NCBI GenBank assembly: GCA_036376915.1
Contig: DASUZK010000059.1
Span: 1 to 64,000, forward strand
DNA length: 64,000 nt
From: VRUE01 sp036376915
GTDB taxonomy: Bacteria; Actinomycetota; Thermoleophilia; Solirubrobacterales; 70-9
Direction of reading: 5' to 3'
The notes below the pieces were generated by a model. It had not been told where the DNA came from and did not search any database. It was given only the letters and a program-made list of their open reading frames with translations. Below are positions 6,895-16,324 of the stretch, piece by piece (position 1 is the stretch's first letter; the number at the start of each line of letters is the position of its first letter). The position numbers and the translations under genes are program-made.

Positions 6895-8243
6895 TCGAGC
6901 CAGACGACCTGCTCGCGGCCCGGGCCGACGCCAACCAGGCGGATCGGGACGCCGACGAAGTCGGCGACGTAATCGAGGTAGGCACGCGCCTGGCTCGGCA
7001 GATCGTCCGCGCTGCGGCACTCCTCGATCCCGGCGTCGAAGCCCGGCAGCTCCTCGTACTCCGGCTCTGCCGAGTGCAGGATCGACTGGTGGTAGGGGAA
7101 CCTGTCGAGGGTCGCCCCCTCGCGCGAGCGATAGCGCACCGCGACCTTGAGCGGCCCGATCCCGCTGAGCACGTCGAGCTTGGTGATCGCCAGCGAGGTC
7201 ATGCCGTTGATGCGCACGGCGTAGCGCAGGGCGACCAGGTCCATCCAGCCGCAACGCCGCTCGCGGCCCGTCGTCGTGCCGTACTCATGGCCACGTTCGA
7301 GCATGTGGCGCCCCTGAGCGTCCTCGAGCTCGGTCGGGAAGGGCCCGGCGCCGACCCGCGTCGCGTAGGCCTTCGCCACGCCCCAGACCTCGTCGATGTC
7401 GGAGGGACCGATGCCGGCGCCGATCGTCGCCGCGCCGGCGATCGGGTTGGAGGAGGTGACGAACGGATAGGTACCGTGGTCGAGATCGAGCAGGGTCGCC
7501 TGCGCTCCCTCGAAGATGACCGTGCGGCCTGCGTCGAGCACGTCCCAGCAGAGCCGGGAGGTGTCGGCGATGTGGGGCTCGAGGCGGTGGCCGAAGTTGA
7601 CGTGTTCCTCGGTCATCGTGTGCAGGTCGAGCCGGGGGTCCGGCGCGTCCTCGATCGCCTGCTCGGCGGCCTCGCGGTCGCCCTCGCCCGCCTCCTTGCG
7701 CAGCTTGCGGCGCTGTACCCCGAGTTCGCGCAGCGCCTGCTGCTTGGGCTCCAGCGCGACGCGGATCTTGGTGCGAAGGATCTTCTCGTCGAGCAGGTCT
7801 TGGACGCGGATTCCGAGGCGCAGGGCCTTGTCGGCGTAGCAGGGGCCGATGCCCCGCCGGGTGGTGCCGAGCGAGAGCTTGCCCAGCTTCACCTCGCCCG
7901 CCGTGTCGAGCAGCACGTGGTAGGGCATGATCAGGTGGGCGTTGGCGGAGATCTTCAGGTTGCTCATGTCGACGCCGCGACGCCGCAAGCCGTCGATCTC
8001 GCCGAGCAGGATGCGCGGGTCTAGCACCACGCCGTTGCCGATCACGCAGGCCTTGTCGGGGTAGAGGATCCCCGAGGGGATCAGGTGGAACTTGAACTCC
8101 TCGCCGTCGCGGACGATCGTGTGGCCGGCGTTGTTGCCGCCCTGGAAGCGCACGATCGCATCGGCGCGCTCGGCAAGCAGGTCCGTGACCTTGCCCTTGC
8201 CCTCGTCGCCCCACTGGGCACCGACTATGACTAGTCCTGGCAT
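6891..8243 (-). CDS. purA: Adenylosuccinate synthetase
   Basis: This 450-residue PurA makes adenylosuccinate from IMP and aspartate with GTP, the first committed step to AMP. The N-terminal GTP-binding GDEGKGK motif (about residues 12-18), GNNAGHT with the catalytic histidine, the TTRRGIGP loop and the C-terminal ITKLDVL guanine site are all present. Start is the ATG preceding PGLVIVGAQWGDEGKGK; the frame is open further upstream but that part is not PurA-like. It is the third gene after dnaB and the loader gene on the minus strand, with a 29-base gap. Confidence 0.96.
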   Translation of the reverse strand: MPGLVIVGAQWGDEGKGKVTDLLAERADAIVRFQGGNNAGHTIVRDGEEFKFHLIPSGILYPDKACVIGNGVVLDPRILLGEIDGLRRRGVDMSNLKISANAHLIMPYHVLLDTAGEVKLGKLSLGTTRRGIGPCYADKALRLGIRVQDLLDEKILRTKIRVALEPKQQALRELGVQRRKLRKEAGEGDREAAEQAIEDAPDPRLDLHTMTEEHVNFGHRLEPHIADTSRLCWDVLDAGRTVIFEGAQATLLDLDHGTYPFVTSSNPIAGAATIGAGIGPSDIDEVWGVAKAYATRVGAGPFPTELEDAQGRHMLERGHEYGTTTGRERRCGWMDLVALRYAVRINGMTSLAITKLDVLSGIGPLKVAVRYRSREGATLDRFPYHQSILHSAEPEYEELPGFDAGIEECRSADDLPSQARAYLDYVADFVGVPIRLVGVGPGREQVVWLD

Positions 8244-8272
8244 CGCGGCAGGAATTGTGACTTGTCGGGCGG

Positions 8273-9004
8273 CTAGGCGACCTTGCCGAAGCGGCGGTCT
8301 TCGCCGAAGAAGGCGACCTCGTCGCACATCTCGTTGAGGCGAGAGACCGTGCGAGCCCCTATCTGGTCTTCAAGAGCGTCGTGCGGAAGGTTGGTCGTGA
8401 CCAGCACCGACCGCTGCGCCTCGTAGCGCTCGTTGATCAGGGCGTAGAGCTGCTCGAGCACCCAGTCGCTGCGCTTCTCGGCGCCGAGGTCGTCGATGTG
8501 GAGGAGATCCACGGAGGTGAGGCGCTCGAAGAAGGCCAGGTAGGAATCCCCGCCCGGTTCGGAGTCATAGGTGCGGCGGATGCGGGCAAGGAGCTTCGGC
8601 AGGGAGTAGATCGCCACCGAGTGTCCGGCCGCGAGAGCCGCCTTGGAGACCAGCATCGCCAGCGTCGTCTTGCCGGTGCCGGTGTCGCCGAAGAGCCAGA
8701 GTCCGCGGCCGGCATCGAGCCGCTGGTCGAGCTCGTCGACGAAACGGCGGACCTCGGTTACCGCCGCCTTGGTCTCGAGGTCGCGCGCCATGTCGGAGAC
8801 CGGCGGCCGGTCGAGTGAGACACCCCTGTAGCGCGGCGGTATGACCGAGGCGACCCCCCTGTTTCGCCCCCGCTTCAACCGCTGCGCCCTGCACTCGCAT
8901 TCGCGGGCGACGTCTTCGGGGCCGAGGATCCAGCCGGAGCCGTCGCAGACCCCAACGGTGCAGGCCCCTTCGCGGAAGGGTTCGCTGCGCGCGATCGCCG
9001 GCAT
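8273..9004 (-). CDS. DnaC/DnaI-like replicative helicase loader ATPase
   Basis: This 243-residue AAA+ protein has Walker A GDTGTGKT at 106-113, Walker B LLHIDDLG at 167-174, and the sensor segment TTNL at 203-206, with an arginine-finger-like RLNEMC region near the end. The N-terminus carries Cys15, Cys20, Cys36 and Cys38, which could bind zinc as in primosomal loaders. The ATG overlaps the dnaB stop (ATGA), so it is translationally coupled to its probable partner. IstB-type transposition ATPases share the fold, but there is no transposase nearby and the dnaB linkage favours a helicase loader. A DciA-like gene also occurs at 57042. Confidence 0.85.
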   Translation of the reverse strand: MPAIARSEPFREGACTVGVCDGSGWILGPEDVARECECRAQRLKRGRNRGVASVIPPRYRGVSLDRPPVSDMARDLETKAAVTEVRRFVDELDQRLDAGRGLWLFGDTGTGKTTLAMLVSKAALAAGHSVAIYSLPKLLARIRRTYDSEPGGDSYLAFFERLTSVDLLHIDDLGAEKRSDWVLEQLYALINERYEAQRSVLVTTNLPHDALEDQIGARTVSRLNEMCDEVAFFGEDRRFGKVA

Positions 9005-11709
9005 CAGAACTCAGGCCCCGACGCGGCCATGTCTTCCATCGGCGGCCCCTCGCCGGCCGGCTGCTCGATCGGCCGCTCCTGGCCGGCGAAGTCGGCGAAC
9101 TTCGGGAAGCGGTCGAGGAAGACGAGCTTCGGCGAGCCGATCGGCCCGTTCCTATGCTTGGCGATGATCAGGTCGGCGAGCCCGTCCGGCTCTTCGTCGG
9201 GATCGCGGTAGTAGTCCTCGCGGAAGATGAATGCGACCACATCGGCGTCCTGCTCGATCGAGTTGTGGACGACGATGTTGTCGGCAACGAAGTTGTGAAG
9301 TCCATCGACGGTCAGGTCGAAGACCTCCTCGACACCGCCAGGCTCGATCGAGACGATCGAATCCCAGTAGGCGTCCCCTAGAGCTAGGTCGACGAGCTCC
9401 TCGCAACGAACCGCGGATGCCAACCGCATCGCCCTCTCCCCGCCGATACCGGTCTTGTAGAGCGCGGAGCCGCAGTACCGGGTGCCGATCGAGGACTGCA
9501 TCTCGCGAGTCGTCATTCCGAGCTTCCCCATCGCCGGGACGACGAGGTCCCGCCAGGCCTCCTTCGGTATGACGTCGCGATTTGGGTTGCGAGGGCGCCC
9601 TTCGAACAGCTCGAGGATGGTGCTTGCGTTGTGACGCTTGGTCGCTCCAATCGCCCCGACGACTTCCAAGAAGCGAACGATCTCAGTCCCCCCGCTCACG
9701 GCTACTTGATAGTGCGTTCGCCCTTTCCTCGACTCATAGCTCGATACCCGTCCGTTGACGTCCAAGCGGAGGAGAAGGGTCTGCACGTCGTAGGCGAGCC
9801 TGCGGCTGCTGGTTGCGTAATAGACGTTCGCCGTTTCGCGTGGACCCCCGAGCCAGACACATCCGTCCGCTGCCCAGAGGTGCCTCAAGAAGGTCGCGAC
9901 GGCCCATGCCGGCTGTGCGAAGACCACCTCGGGCACCCGCTTCTCGTAAGAGCGCAGCCCGAAGACCCCCAGCTCGTCGAGCCAGGCTGCAACGGGGTTC
10001 CGCTTCCGGTGGGTAAGGCGCTCGCTCGCCGCAAGGTAAGCCTGGAACCAACGGCGCTCGCGTCGCACTCGCGGTCGGACCGCCTCTCCGAAGACCCGCT
10101 GGGACAAGTCCGCGACCAGAACGGCAAGCTTGCGCTCGTTGCTCGTGTACTGGATTGCATGCCTCGGCAAGGTGCAGCCGTCGCCGATCAAATGACCGAG
10201 CAGGGCAAGTTCGTCCTCGCTCATCCCGGCGAATTCGGGACCGGGGATCGTCCCCGGCATCGCTATCGGATCTCCCTTGTCCAGCTCGTCCAGTCGCTTC
10301 CAGCCTCTTATCGTCAAGAACTTGTGATTCGCGGTGGCTCGGATGGTCCGGCCGAGGCGAGTCGTGAGCCGGAACACCGGCTTGCGGCCGGTCGAGAAGG
10401 CATGCGTCGCGAGGGCTGGGCGAAGCTGCCAGTTCTCGCGGTCCATCGCCAGGACTTCGAAATTACGTTTGCCGACGAGATCCTTGATCGGCTTGCGGAT
10501 GCCCTCGCGTGGCAAGTAGACGAGCGAGTCCCCGGTCAGGCAACCCGACTCTCTCAGGTCCGACAGCATTGGCTTCGGGGGGTGCCGTTGCTCTGGGGCA
10601 CGGGAGAGCTGGGAGATCGCCAGCACCGGGACGTCTATCTCTCGGGCGAGGATCTTCAACCCGCGGCTGATCTGGCCGACCTGCTCGACGCGGTTCGCCC
10701 GTGGATCGTCGGAGCGCATCAGCTGGAGGTAGTCAACGATCACCAGCCCGAGGCCGCCCTTGTCCTGCTCCTGGGCGTGCAGCCGGCGGGCCTTCGCGCG
10801 AAGGTCGAGAAGGCCGAGGTCCGACGAGTCGTCGAACCAGAGCGGTGCCTCCTCCAGCTCGTTGCACGCCCTCACCACCTTCGGCCAGTCCTTCTCCGAA
10901 ACCTGTCCCTTGCGCAGCTTGTCGCCCGAAATCCGCGCCCGGCAGGCGATGAAGCGCTGGGCGAGCTCGACCTCCGACATCTCGAGTGAGAAGAAGGCGA
11001 CCGGCAGATTACGCTTGACCGCCACGTTTTCGGCGATGTTGGCAACCAGACCCGACTTTCCCATTGCAGGCCGTGCAGCAACGATAATCAGATTTCCTGG
11101 CTGAAAACCCCCCGTGATCGAGTCGATGTCGCGGAAGCCGGAGGGGGTGCCGGTCAGCTCGAGCTCGCCGGTGGAGAGCTTCTCGAGGCGGTCGACCTCG
11201 TCGTGGAGGATCTCCGAGAGCAGCTTGAAGTCGCTTGCCTGCTCTTTGTGGGCGACGTCGAAGAGCAGCTTCTCGGCCCGCTCGGAGAGCTCGCGCGGTT
11301 CGCCGTCGCGCTCGTGGACCCAGCCTTGGATCTGCTGGCCGGCGCCGAGCAGGCGGCGCAGCAGCGAGTTCTGCTGGACGATCTCGGCGTAGTGCTTGGC
11401 GTTGCCGGCGGCGGGGACCTTGGCCGCCAGCTCGGAGACGTAGTGCTTGCCCCCCGCCTCCTCGATCTGGTTGCGCTGGGTCAGCGCCTCGGCGACGCTG
11501 AGCTCGTCGACCGGCTGGGAGGCGGCATAGAGGTCATGGACAGCGGTGAAGATCGTGGCGTGCTTCTCCAGGTAGAAGTCGCCGGCGTTCAGCTTCACCT
11601 CGTCGATCACCCGGGTCAGCGTCGGCTCGGCGACCAGCATCGCCCCCAGCACCGATTCCTCCGCCTCGATGTTCTGCGGCGGGACGTGGGCTGTGGGAGC
11701 GGAAGCCAT
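9004..11709 (-). CDS. dnaB: Replicative DNA helicase DnaB, with intein
   Basis: This 901-residue precursor gives a host protein of about 474 residues after intein removal. The N-terminal helicase domain (about 10-150), linker and RecA-like ATPase are intact: Walker A RPAMGKS at 213-219, SLEM at 241-244, VDYLQLM at 325-331. The sequence SDLRESG (383-389) is interrupted by the intein at 390-816 and resumes SIEQDADVV. DnaB is the hexameric fork helicase. dnaB is on the opposite strand about 7 kb from rplI, whereas many bacteria keep them adjacent. An ATP-binding loader gene overlaps its stop. Confidence 0.97.
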   Translation of the reverse strand: MASAPTAHVPPQNIEAEESVLGAMLVAEPTLTRVIDEVKLNAGDFYLEKHATIFTAVHDLYAASQPVDELSVAEALTQRNQIEEAGGKHYVSELAAKVPAAGNAKHYAEIVQQNSLLRRLLGAGQQIQGWVHERDGEPRELSERAEKLLFDVAHKEQASDFKLLSEILHDEVDRLEKLSTGELELTGTPSGFRDIDSITGGFQPGNLIIVAARPAMGKSGLVANIAENVAVKRNLPVAFFSLEMSEVELAQRFIACRARISGDKLRKGQVSEKDWPKVVRACNELEEAPLWFDDSSDLGLLDLRAKARRLHAQEQDKGGLGLVIVDYLQLMRSDDPRANRVEQVGQISRGLKILAREIDVPVLAISQLSRAPEQRHPPKPMLSDLRESGCLTGDSLVYLPREGIRKPIKDLVGKRNFEVLAMDRENWQLRPALATHAFSTGRKPVFRLTTRLGRTIRATANHKFLTIRGWKRLDELDKGDPIAMPGTIPGPEFAGMSEDELALLGHLIGDGCTLPRHAIQYTSNERKLAVLVADLSQRVFGEAVRPRVRRERRWFQAYLAASERLTHRKRNPVAAWLDELGVFGLRSYEKRVPEVVFAQPAWAVATFLRHLWAADGCVWLGGPRETANVYYATSSRRLAYDVQTLLLRLDVNGRVSSYESRKGRTHYQVAVSGGTEIVRFLEVVGAIGATKRHNASTILELFEGRPRNPNRDVIPKEAWRDLVVPAMGKLGMTTREMQSSIGTRYCGSALYKTGIGGERAMRLASAVRCEELVDLALGDAYWDSIVSIEPGGVEEVFDLTVDGLHNFVADNIVVHNSIEQDADVVAFIFREDYYRDPDEEPDGLADLIIAKHRNGPIGSPKLVFLDRFPKFADFAGQERPIEQPAGEGPPMEDMAASGPEF
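9262..10542 (-). other. DnaB intein (427 residues) with LAGLIDADG endonuclease
   Basis: Residues 390-816 of the DnaB precursor. It starts CLTGDSLVYL (block A) and has GRTIRATANHKFLT (block B with the TxxH histidine). Two LAGLIDADG-type helices follow, LLGHLIGDGC and LRHLWAADGC, and it ends VEEVFDLTV and NIVVHN (blocks F and G) before Ser+1. All splicing residues (Cys1, block B His, His-Asn, Ser+1) are present, so it should splice. Insertion point and sequence resemble the known Synechocystis DnaB intein. Both endonuclease motifs keep acidic residues, so homing activity is possible. Confidence 0.95.
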
Positions 11710-11728
11710 TCGATCTAGTTAACGACGA

Positions 11729-11747
11729 GGGGCGGCGGAACCGCCCC
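11729..11747. terminator. Hairpin between MCE cluster end and dnaB start
   Basis: GGGGCGG and CCGCCCC form a 7-bp stem with a 5-base loop, 20 bases upstream of dnaB and 110 bases beyond the last MCE stop (both minus strand). It could end MCE transcripts or structure the dnaB leader. There is no clear T-tract. Confidence 0.35.
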
Positions 11748-11856
11748 GAAGCTCAAGCAAACCAGACCCCCGACCGGCTTACATGACACTCCCGTGCAAA
11801 TACGGGCGAAAGAATCGACGCTCTCGTGACAGGGCCCGCCGCGGCCGACCCGCGAG

Positions 11857-13431
11857 CTATTCCTGTTCGAAGAAATGCTGGTACGTCGTCGGCGAGCCGG
11901 AGCGGCCCACCGGGCTGAACGGGCCCTGCTGGACACAGCCCGGGGTCGGCACTGCGGCGGAGTCGGTCTGTCCCCCGTAGGCGTATTTCTTCAGCCGTTC
12001 GAAGAAGTTTTCGGCGGCTTTGAGGACCTGTTCGGGGGTTTCCGGGGTCACCCTGTTCCGTTTGACCCGTGCCTGGAAGACTTCGTTGCTGGGCGTTTCG
12101 GGGTCGAGCGTCGCGGTCACTCCCGAGCTGCACTGACGGGTGTCGAAGCTGGGTAGGCCCGCCGCGAGCCCTCTGGTTGCCAGCGGCTGGCTGTAGGCGC
12201 TGGGGCGGTTGCTCGTCAGGCGGCTGGGGTACGTCGCCAGCGACTCGGGGCTGAACGGGCCCATCGCGCGGATGTAGTGGACCTTTACCCCCTCCGCATT
12301 GCTGGGCAGCACGGCGTTTGTCATCGCCGCGACGTTGCCAAGCGTCGCGGCCAGCTCGTGCTTGTAGAGGCCGAGGCCGGTGAGGATCGGGTTGAGGTTC
12401 CGCCCGAACGGGTCGATGGCTCGCAGCAGCGGCGGGAACTCGTCGCGGAAGAGCTTGCGCGCCGCCGGGAAGCCGGTGGGAGCATGTTTGATCACCGGTC
12501 GCAGGCCTTCGAAGAAGCCCTGCGCCTGGGGCGCCAGGTTGGAGAAGGCGACCAGGGTCGGTGAGAGCTCTTCGGCGACGGGGACGAGCTGGCGCATCAC
12601 CGGGTCGGCCTCCACCGCGAAGGATTTGAACCGTTCCAGGGTGAGCCGCGACTCGTCCTGGAAGGTCGGGAAGGCCCGGAAGAGCGCTTCGATGTCGCGG
12701 TCGCGCTCGGCGGCGGTGCTAAAGACGACGTTGGAGTTGCGGATCAGCCCCGCCAGCTCGCCCTGGCGGCCGCGCAGCGCCTCGAGCGAGATCGCGCCGT
12801 TGCGGAAGAGGCGGTTGACGGCGAGCCGCTGGCTGTCGAGGATGCGGAAGATGCGGTCGACCTGGGTGAAGGTGGGTTCGAGCTCGCCGAAGGCGTAGGA
12901 GAGGTCCTGGCCACGGCCCTCGATCGCGACCGCGGCTTCCTGCTGCCAGCTCTGGAACGCGGCCCGCGTCCGCGGGTCGAAGGTGCGGAAGATCTCGTCG
13001 AGCTGGACCGATTCGGCGACCTGGGCCGGCGCCAGCGTGCCGCCGTCGGGCAGAGGCGGGCCCTCGCGGTCGCCGGGCGTGAGCTCGATGTAGGTCTCGG
13101 CGAGCAGCGTCTTCGTGCGCAGGATCGCCCGCGTGTCGCGCGGGATCGGGCCGTACTTGTCCTGGATCGCGACCTTGGCCAGCGCCTTCTTGCCGTCCGG
13201 GGCGAGGACGATGTCCTGGACCTTGCCGACCGAGACGCCGGAGATCCGCACGTCGGACTGCTGGGCGAGCTGGGTCGCCTCCTTGAACGGGATCTTGATC
13301 TCGTAGGTCTTGGCCTTGAACGGGGTAGGGCCGCCGAAGGTGATCCAGAGGAAGAGCAGGATGCCGAAGCACGACAGCGCGAAGCCGGCGATGACGAGGA
13401 GCTGGGTCGTGCTGGGGGCGCGCTTGCTCAT
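11857..13431 (-). CDS. MCE/MlaD-family protein, sixth of cluster
   Basis: This 524-residue protein has an N-terminal membrane anchor (about residues 10-32, LLVIAGFALSCFGILLFLW) and an MCE domain at about 40-120 containing VRISGVSVGKVQDI and TLLAETYIELTPG. A long helical region and a C-terminal disordered tail with several cysteines follow. MCE proteins form hexameric rings or tubes that move lipids across the envelope. It is the last gene of six, and its start overlaps the previous stop by 4 bases. Confidence 0.88.
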   Translation of the reverse strand: MSKRAPSTTQLLVIAGFALSCFGILLFLWITFGGPTPFKAKTYEIKIPFKEATQLAQQSDVRISGVSVGKVQDIVLAPDGKKALAKVAIQDKYGPIPRDTRAILRTKTLLAETYIELTPGDREGPPLPDGGTLAPAQVAESVQLDEIFRTFDPRTRAAFQSWQQEAAVAIEGRGQDLSYAFGELEPTFTQVDRIFRILDSQRLAVNRLFRNGAISLEALRGRQGELAGLIRNSNVVFSTAAERDRDIEALFRAFPTFQDESRLTLERFKSFAVEADPVMRQLVPVAEELSPTLVAFSNLAPQAQGFFEGLRPVIKHAPTGFPAARKLFRDEFPPLLRAIDPFGRNLNPILTGLGLYKHELAATLGNVAAMTNAVLPSNAEGVKVHYIRAMGPFSPESLATYPSRLTSNRPSAYSQPLATRGLAAGLPSFDTRQCSSGVTATLDPETPSNEVFQARVKRNRVTPETPEQVLKAAENFFERLKKYAYGGQTDSAAVPTPGCVQQGPFSPVGRSGSPTTYQHFFEQE

Positions 13432-14819
13432 TCTGTTCCCGGGCCGCAGGTTCGAGTGGGTTCCTGGGGATCTGGGGCGATCGGAGGGAGTTCTCCTTTG
13501 CGCGGGACCCTCGCACCCTGAAGCAGGGTCTGGAGGTACGGTTTTTGAGTAGTGAGGCCGTAGGCTAGGTCGCTTCCGTTGCAGGAGATCAACACCAGGC
13601 TGCGCTGAATCGGCCCGGCGGGGTCGTCGAGGTTGAAGGTGGCGTTGAAGTTGTGGTTGAGCCAGGGCAGGTAGAAGAGGTAGCTCTGGCGCGAGCCCTT
13701 CGGCTTGAAGGCGAGTTCGTTGAGGAAGCCGTTGAAGCCTTCGAGCGAGCGGCCGAAGCCGCGCACCGACTTGGCGAAGTCGTTGGCGCCCTGCTTGGCG
13801 TGGGTGAGCACGGGGCGGACTTCACGGGTGAAGGGGCGGATCTGGTCGCGGATCGGCACGGTCGTCTGTTCGAAGAGCCGCGTGTTCGCCCTCAGTGCCG
13901 GTCCGAGCGCCTGCGCCTGCGGGATCAGGTCGATCAGCGCCGGGCGGGCGGTGTTGGAGAACCGGTTGACGCTGGCGAACGTGGCCTCCGCGGTGCCAAG
14001 GGTGGAGGGGAGCTCGGTCAGCGTCTCCTGGATCGCCTGCTGCTGGTTGGCGAAGTTGCCCAGGGCGGCCTTGGAGGAGCTGACGAAGCGTTCCAGCTCC
14101 TTGTCGTGACGGCCGAGTTCGGTAGTCAGCAGGCTGAAGCCGTGGATCGCCCGGGCGATCGCGACGCGACGCCTGGCGACGGCCCGGTTGAGGTCGGCGG
14201 TGTAATGGACGAAGGGCTGGAAGCGCCGCAGGGCGCCGGAGAGCTGGCGGCCGCGGCCGCCGATCCCCTGCGCGCCGCCGGCGACGAGGAGCTGGATGTA
14301 CTGGCGGGTGTCGGCGTCGAGCGTGGCGAGGAAAGCGTCGAGGTTGATGTTTGGTTCGGTCCGCGAGAGCGGGAAGTTGTGGCCGTCCTCGATCTGACCG
14401 CCGGCCTGGCCGGGGTCGACCTCGACGGTCATGTCGTTGAGGTTGGTTTTCGGCCGCAGCAGCAGGGTCGCGTCGGGGTGGATCAGCTCCATGTACTGGG
14501 GCTCGATGTCCATGCCGACGACGGCGTGGCCGTCTTCGAGCTCGACCGAGGACACCTTGCCGATCTGGATGCCGGCGATGACGACGGCCTGGCCCTGACC
14601 CGGGGTCACCGCCTGTGCCGTGGTGAACTCCCCCGTCACGTGGGCGAACTCTTCGCCGACGGCGGGAATCCAGGAGGGCAGCGAGGCTTTCTGCTGGGTG
14701 AAGATCCAGAGCGTCATCACGATCGCGGCGCTGGCGAGGACGGCGATCGCGATCGTGTCCTTGCTGCGTCCGCGCGCCTGGCGCGAGAGGGACGAGCGGA
14801 AGCGCGACCAGCGGCTCAT
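13428..14819 (-). CDS. MCE/MlaD-family protein, fifth of cluster
   Basis: This 463-residue protein has a membrane anchor at about residues 22-42 (TIAIAVLASAAIVMTLWIF). The MCE domain at about 55-140 includes VVIAGIQIGKVSSVEL and LLLRPKTNLNDMTVEVDPG. A long alpha-helical region (about 150-360) and a conserved NHNFNATFNLDD segment follow, then a proline-rich end. It overlaps both neighbours by 4 bases, so the whole cluster is probably translated from one message. Confidence 0.88.
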   Translation of the reverse strand: MSRWSRFRSSLSRQARGRSKDTIAIAVLASAAIVMTLWIFTQQKASLPSWIPAVGEEFAHVTGEFTTAQAVTPGQGQAVVIAGIQIGKVSSVELEDGHAVVGMDIEPQYMELIHPDATLLLRPKTNLNDMTVEVDPGQAGGQIEDGHNFPLSRTEPNINLDAFLATLDADTRQYIQLLVAGGAQGIGGRGRQLSGALRRFQPFVHYTADLNRAVARRRVAIARAIHGFSLLTTELGRHDKELERFVSSSKAALGNFANQQQAIQETLTELPSTLGTAEATFASVNRFSNTARPALIDLIPQAQALGPALRANTRLFEQTTVPIRDQIRPFTREVRPVLTHAKQGANDFAKSVRGFGRSLEGFNGFLNELAFKPKGSRQSYLFYLPWLNHNFNATFNLDDPAGPIQRSLVLISCNGSDLAYGLTTQKPYLQTLLQGARVPRKGELPPIAPDPQEPTRTCGPGTE

Positions 14820-16324
14820 GGGCTCACCGCCGCCGGCGAAGGGGCGCCGACCTGGCCGAGCGGGCCGTTGACGTCAGGGACGGGGTTGGAATCGCAGCGC
14901 ACGTCGGGCTTCTTCGGCGGCCTCGCCGTCAGCTGGGGCTGGGTGCCGCCTGGCGCCGCGATCGTGCGGGTGAAGAGCTGCTTGTCGGTGGTTAGGTTCC
15001 CGGTGGGGTTTGCGGTTTCGGCGAGTACGTCGCCCCCGCCGGGCTGGATGCGCACGAAGGGGCCGTTTCCGTCGAAGGTCTGACCCCAGCCGGAGAAGTT
15101 GGCCAGCGTGTAGAGGAACTCGCGGTAATTGGGGCCGCCGGTGCTGAATTGATCGTTGATCGTCTGGTTGAAGGTCGGAACCATGACCCTGGACGTACAG
15201 AGGCTGATCCGGTTGAGCTGGGGCAGCGCGATTGCCTTGCCCGCCTGGGCCGCGCCGGCGAAGCCGGGGGTGGCTTCGGCCAGGAGCTTGGCGGTGCCGC
15301 CGCCCTCCTTGCCCGAGAGCAGCGGGTAAGCCTGCTCGACCCATGGCTTGCCGGCGGCGATCCAGCCGGGCAGCTCTTCGACCGCCGGGGTCAGCTCGAT
15401 CGCCCAGGACCGCAGCGGCGGCAGGGTCTTGTTGAGGCTGACCAGCGAGCCGTGGAACTCGTCGAGGAAGGGGGCCAGGCGCTGGACCGTCGCGGTGAGA
15501 TTGGTCGACTGCGCGGCGAGGGCGCCGGTGAAGACGTCGAAGTTGACGATCAGCCCCTTGAGGTCCTCCTCGTTGCGGGCGAGGGCGCCGAAGGCACGGC
15601 CGGCGCCGGCGATGAGGCGGGAGAGGTCGCGCGGCTGGGTGCCGAGCAGCGCGTTGGTGACCTGGGCGCTGTAGCGACCGGCGTCGCCGCCGTAACGGAG
15701 GACGCCGTTGAGGGCCTCGGCGCCGCTCTTGCCCTGCACCTCGGGAAGCTGGGTCTCGTCTTCCGCCGCCGTCGGCTCGTGCGTGAGCGCCGTGCCGTAG
15801 CTCTGCAGCAGGCGGCTGAGGTCGGCCCTGACGGGCGCCTGCAGGGCCGACAGCACCTCGTCGATCTGGACCCAGGTGGAGGTGTGGCTGACCCCGATCG
15901 TGTCGCCGCTGGCGAGCTCCGGCGCGCTCGGGCTGCCGGGCGCGAGGTCGACGAAGAAGTTGCCCTCGAGGAAGATTCGCGGGCGGATCGCGGCAAAGGC
16001 GTCGTCGTGGATCGGGCGGCCCTTGCCTTCGACGGTGAAGGTGACCTTGGTCGCGTCGCCGTCGCGCTCGACCCCGATCACGCGGCCGACGTCGACCCCG
16101 GCGATCCGCACCGGCGAGTTGGTCGAGATGTTGACGCCGTTGGAGAAGGTCGCCTCGAGCTGGTAGCCGTAGCTGGTGAAGGGCACGTGGCCGGTGAAGG
16201 CGAGGTAGGGCCCGATCGTGAAGATGAGCAGGAAGATCACCGCGATCAGGGCATTGCTGGGCCGCCACTTGAAGCGGCTGTTCGTCGCCCCGGCCCTGGT
16301 GTCGCGCTCAGGCAGGCGTCCCAT
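14816..16324 (-). CDS. MCE/MlaD-family protein, fourth of cluster
   Basis: This 502-residue protein has a basic N-terminus, a membrane helix at about 25-43 (ALIAVIFLLIFTIGPYLAF) and an MCE domain with VRIAGVDVGRVIGVE and RIFLEGNFFVDLAPG. An extended helical domain follows, and a C-terminal region carries FSGWGQTFDGNGPFVRI that parallels the VSAPFDGNGHYTRVSFSD segment of the first MCE protein. Substrate unknown; lipid or sterol import is the family expectation. Its stop overlaps the start of the fifth gene. Confidence 0.88.
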   Translation of the reverse strand: MGRLPERDTRAGATNSRFKWRPSNALIAVIFLLIFTIGPYLAFTGHVPFTSYGYQLEATFSNGVNISTNSPVRIAGVDVGRVIGVERDGDATKVTFTVEGKGRPIHDDAFAAIRPRIFLEGNFFVDLAPGSPSAPELASGDTIGVSHTSTWVQIDEVLSALQAPVRADLSRLLQSYGTALTHEPTAAEDETQLPEVQGKSGAEALNGVLRYGGDAGRYSAQVTNALLGTQPRDLSRLIAGAGRAFGALARNEEDLKGLIVNFDVFTGALAAQSTNLTATVQRLAPFLDEFHGSLVSLNKTLPPLRSWAIELTPAVEELPGWIAAGKPWVEQAYPLLSGKEGGGTAKLLAEATPGFAGAAQAGKAIALPQLNRISLCTSRVMVPTFNQTINDQFSTGGPNYREFLYTLANFSGWGQTFDGNGPFVRIQPGGGDVLAETANPTGNLTTDKQLFTRTIAAPGGTQPQLTARPPKKPDVRCDSNPVPDVNGPLGQVGAPSPAAVSP

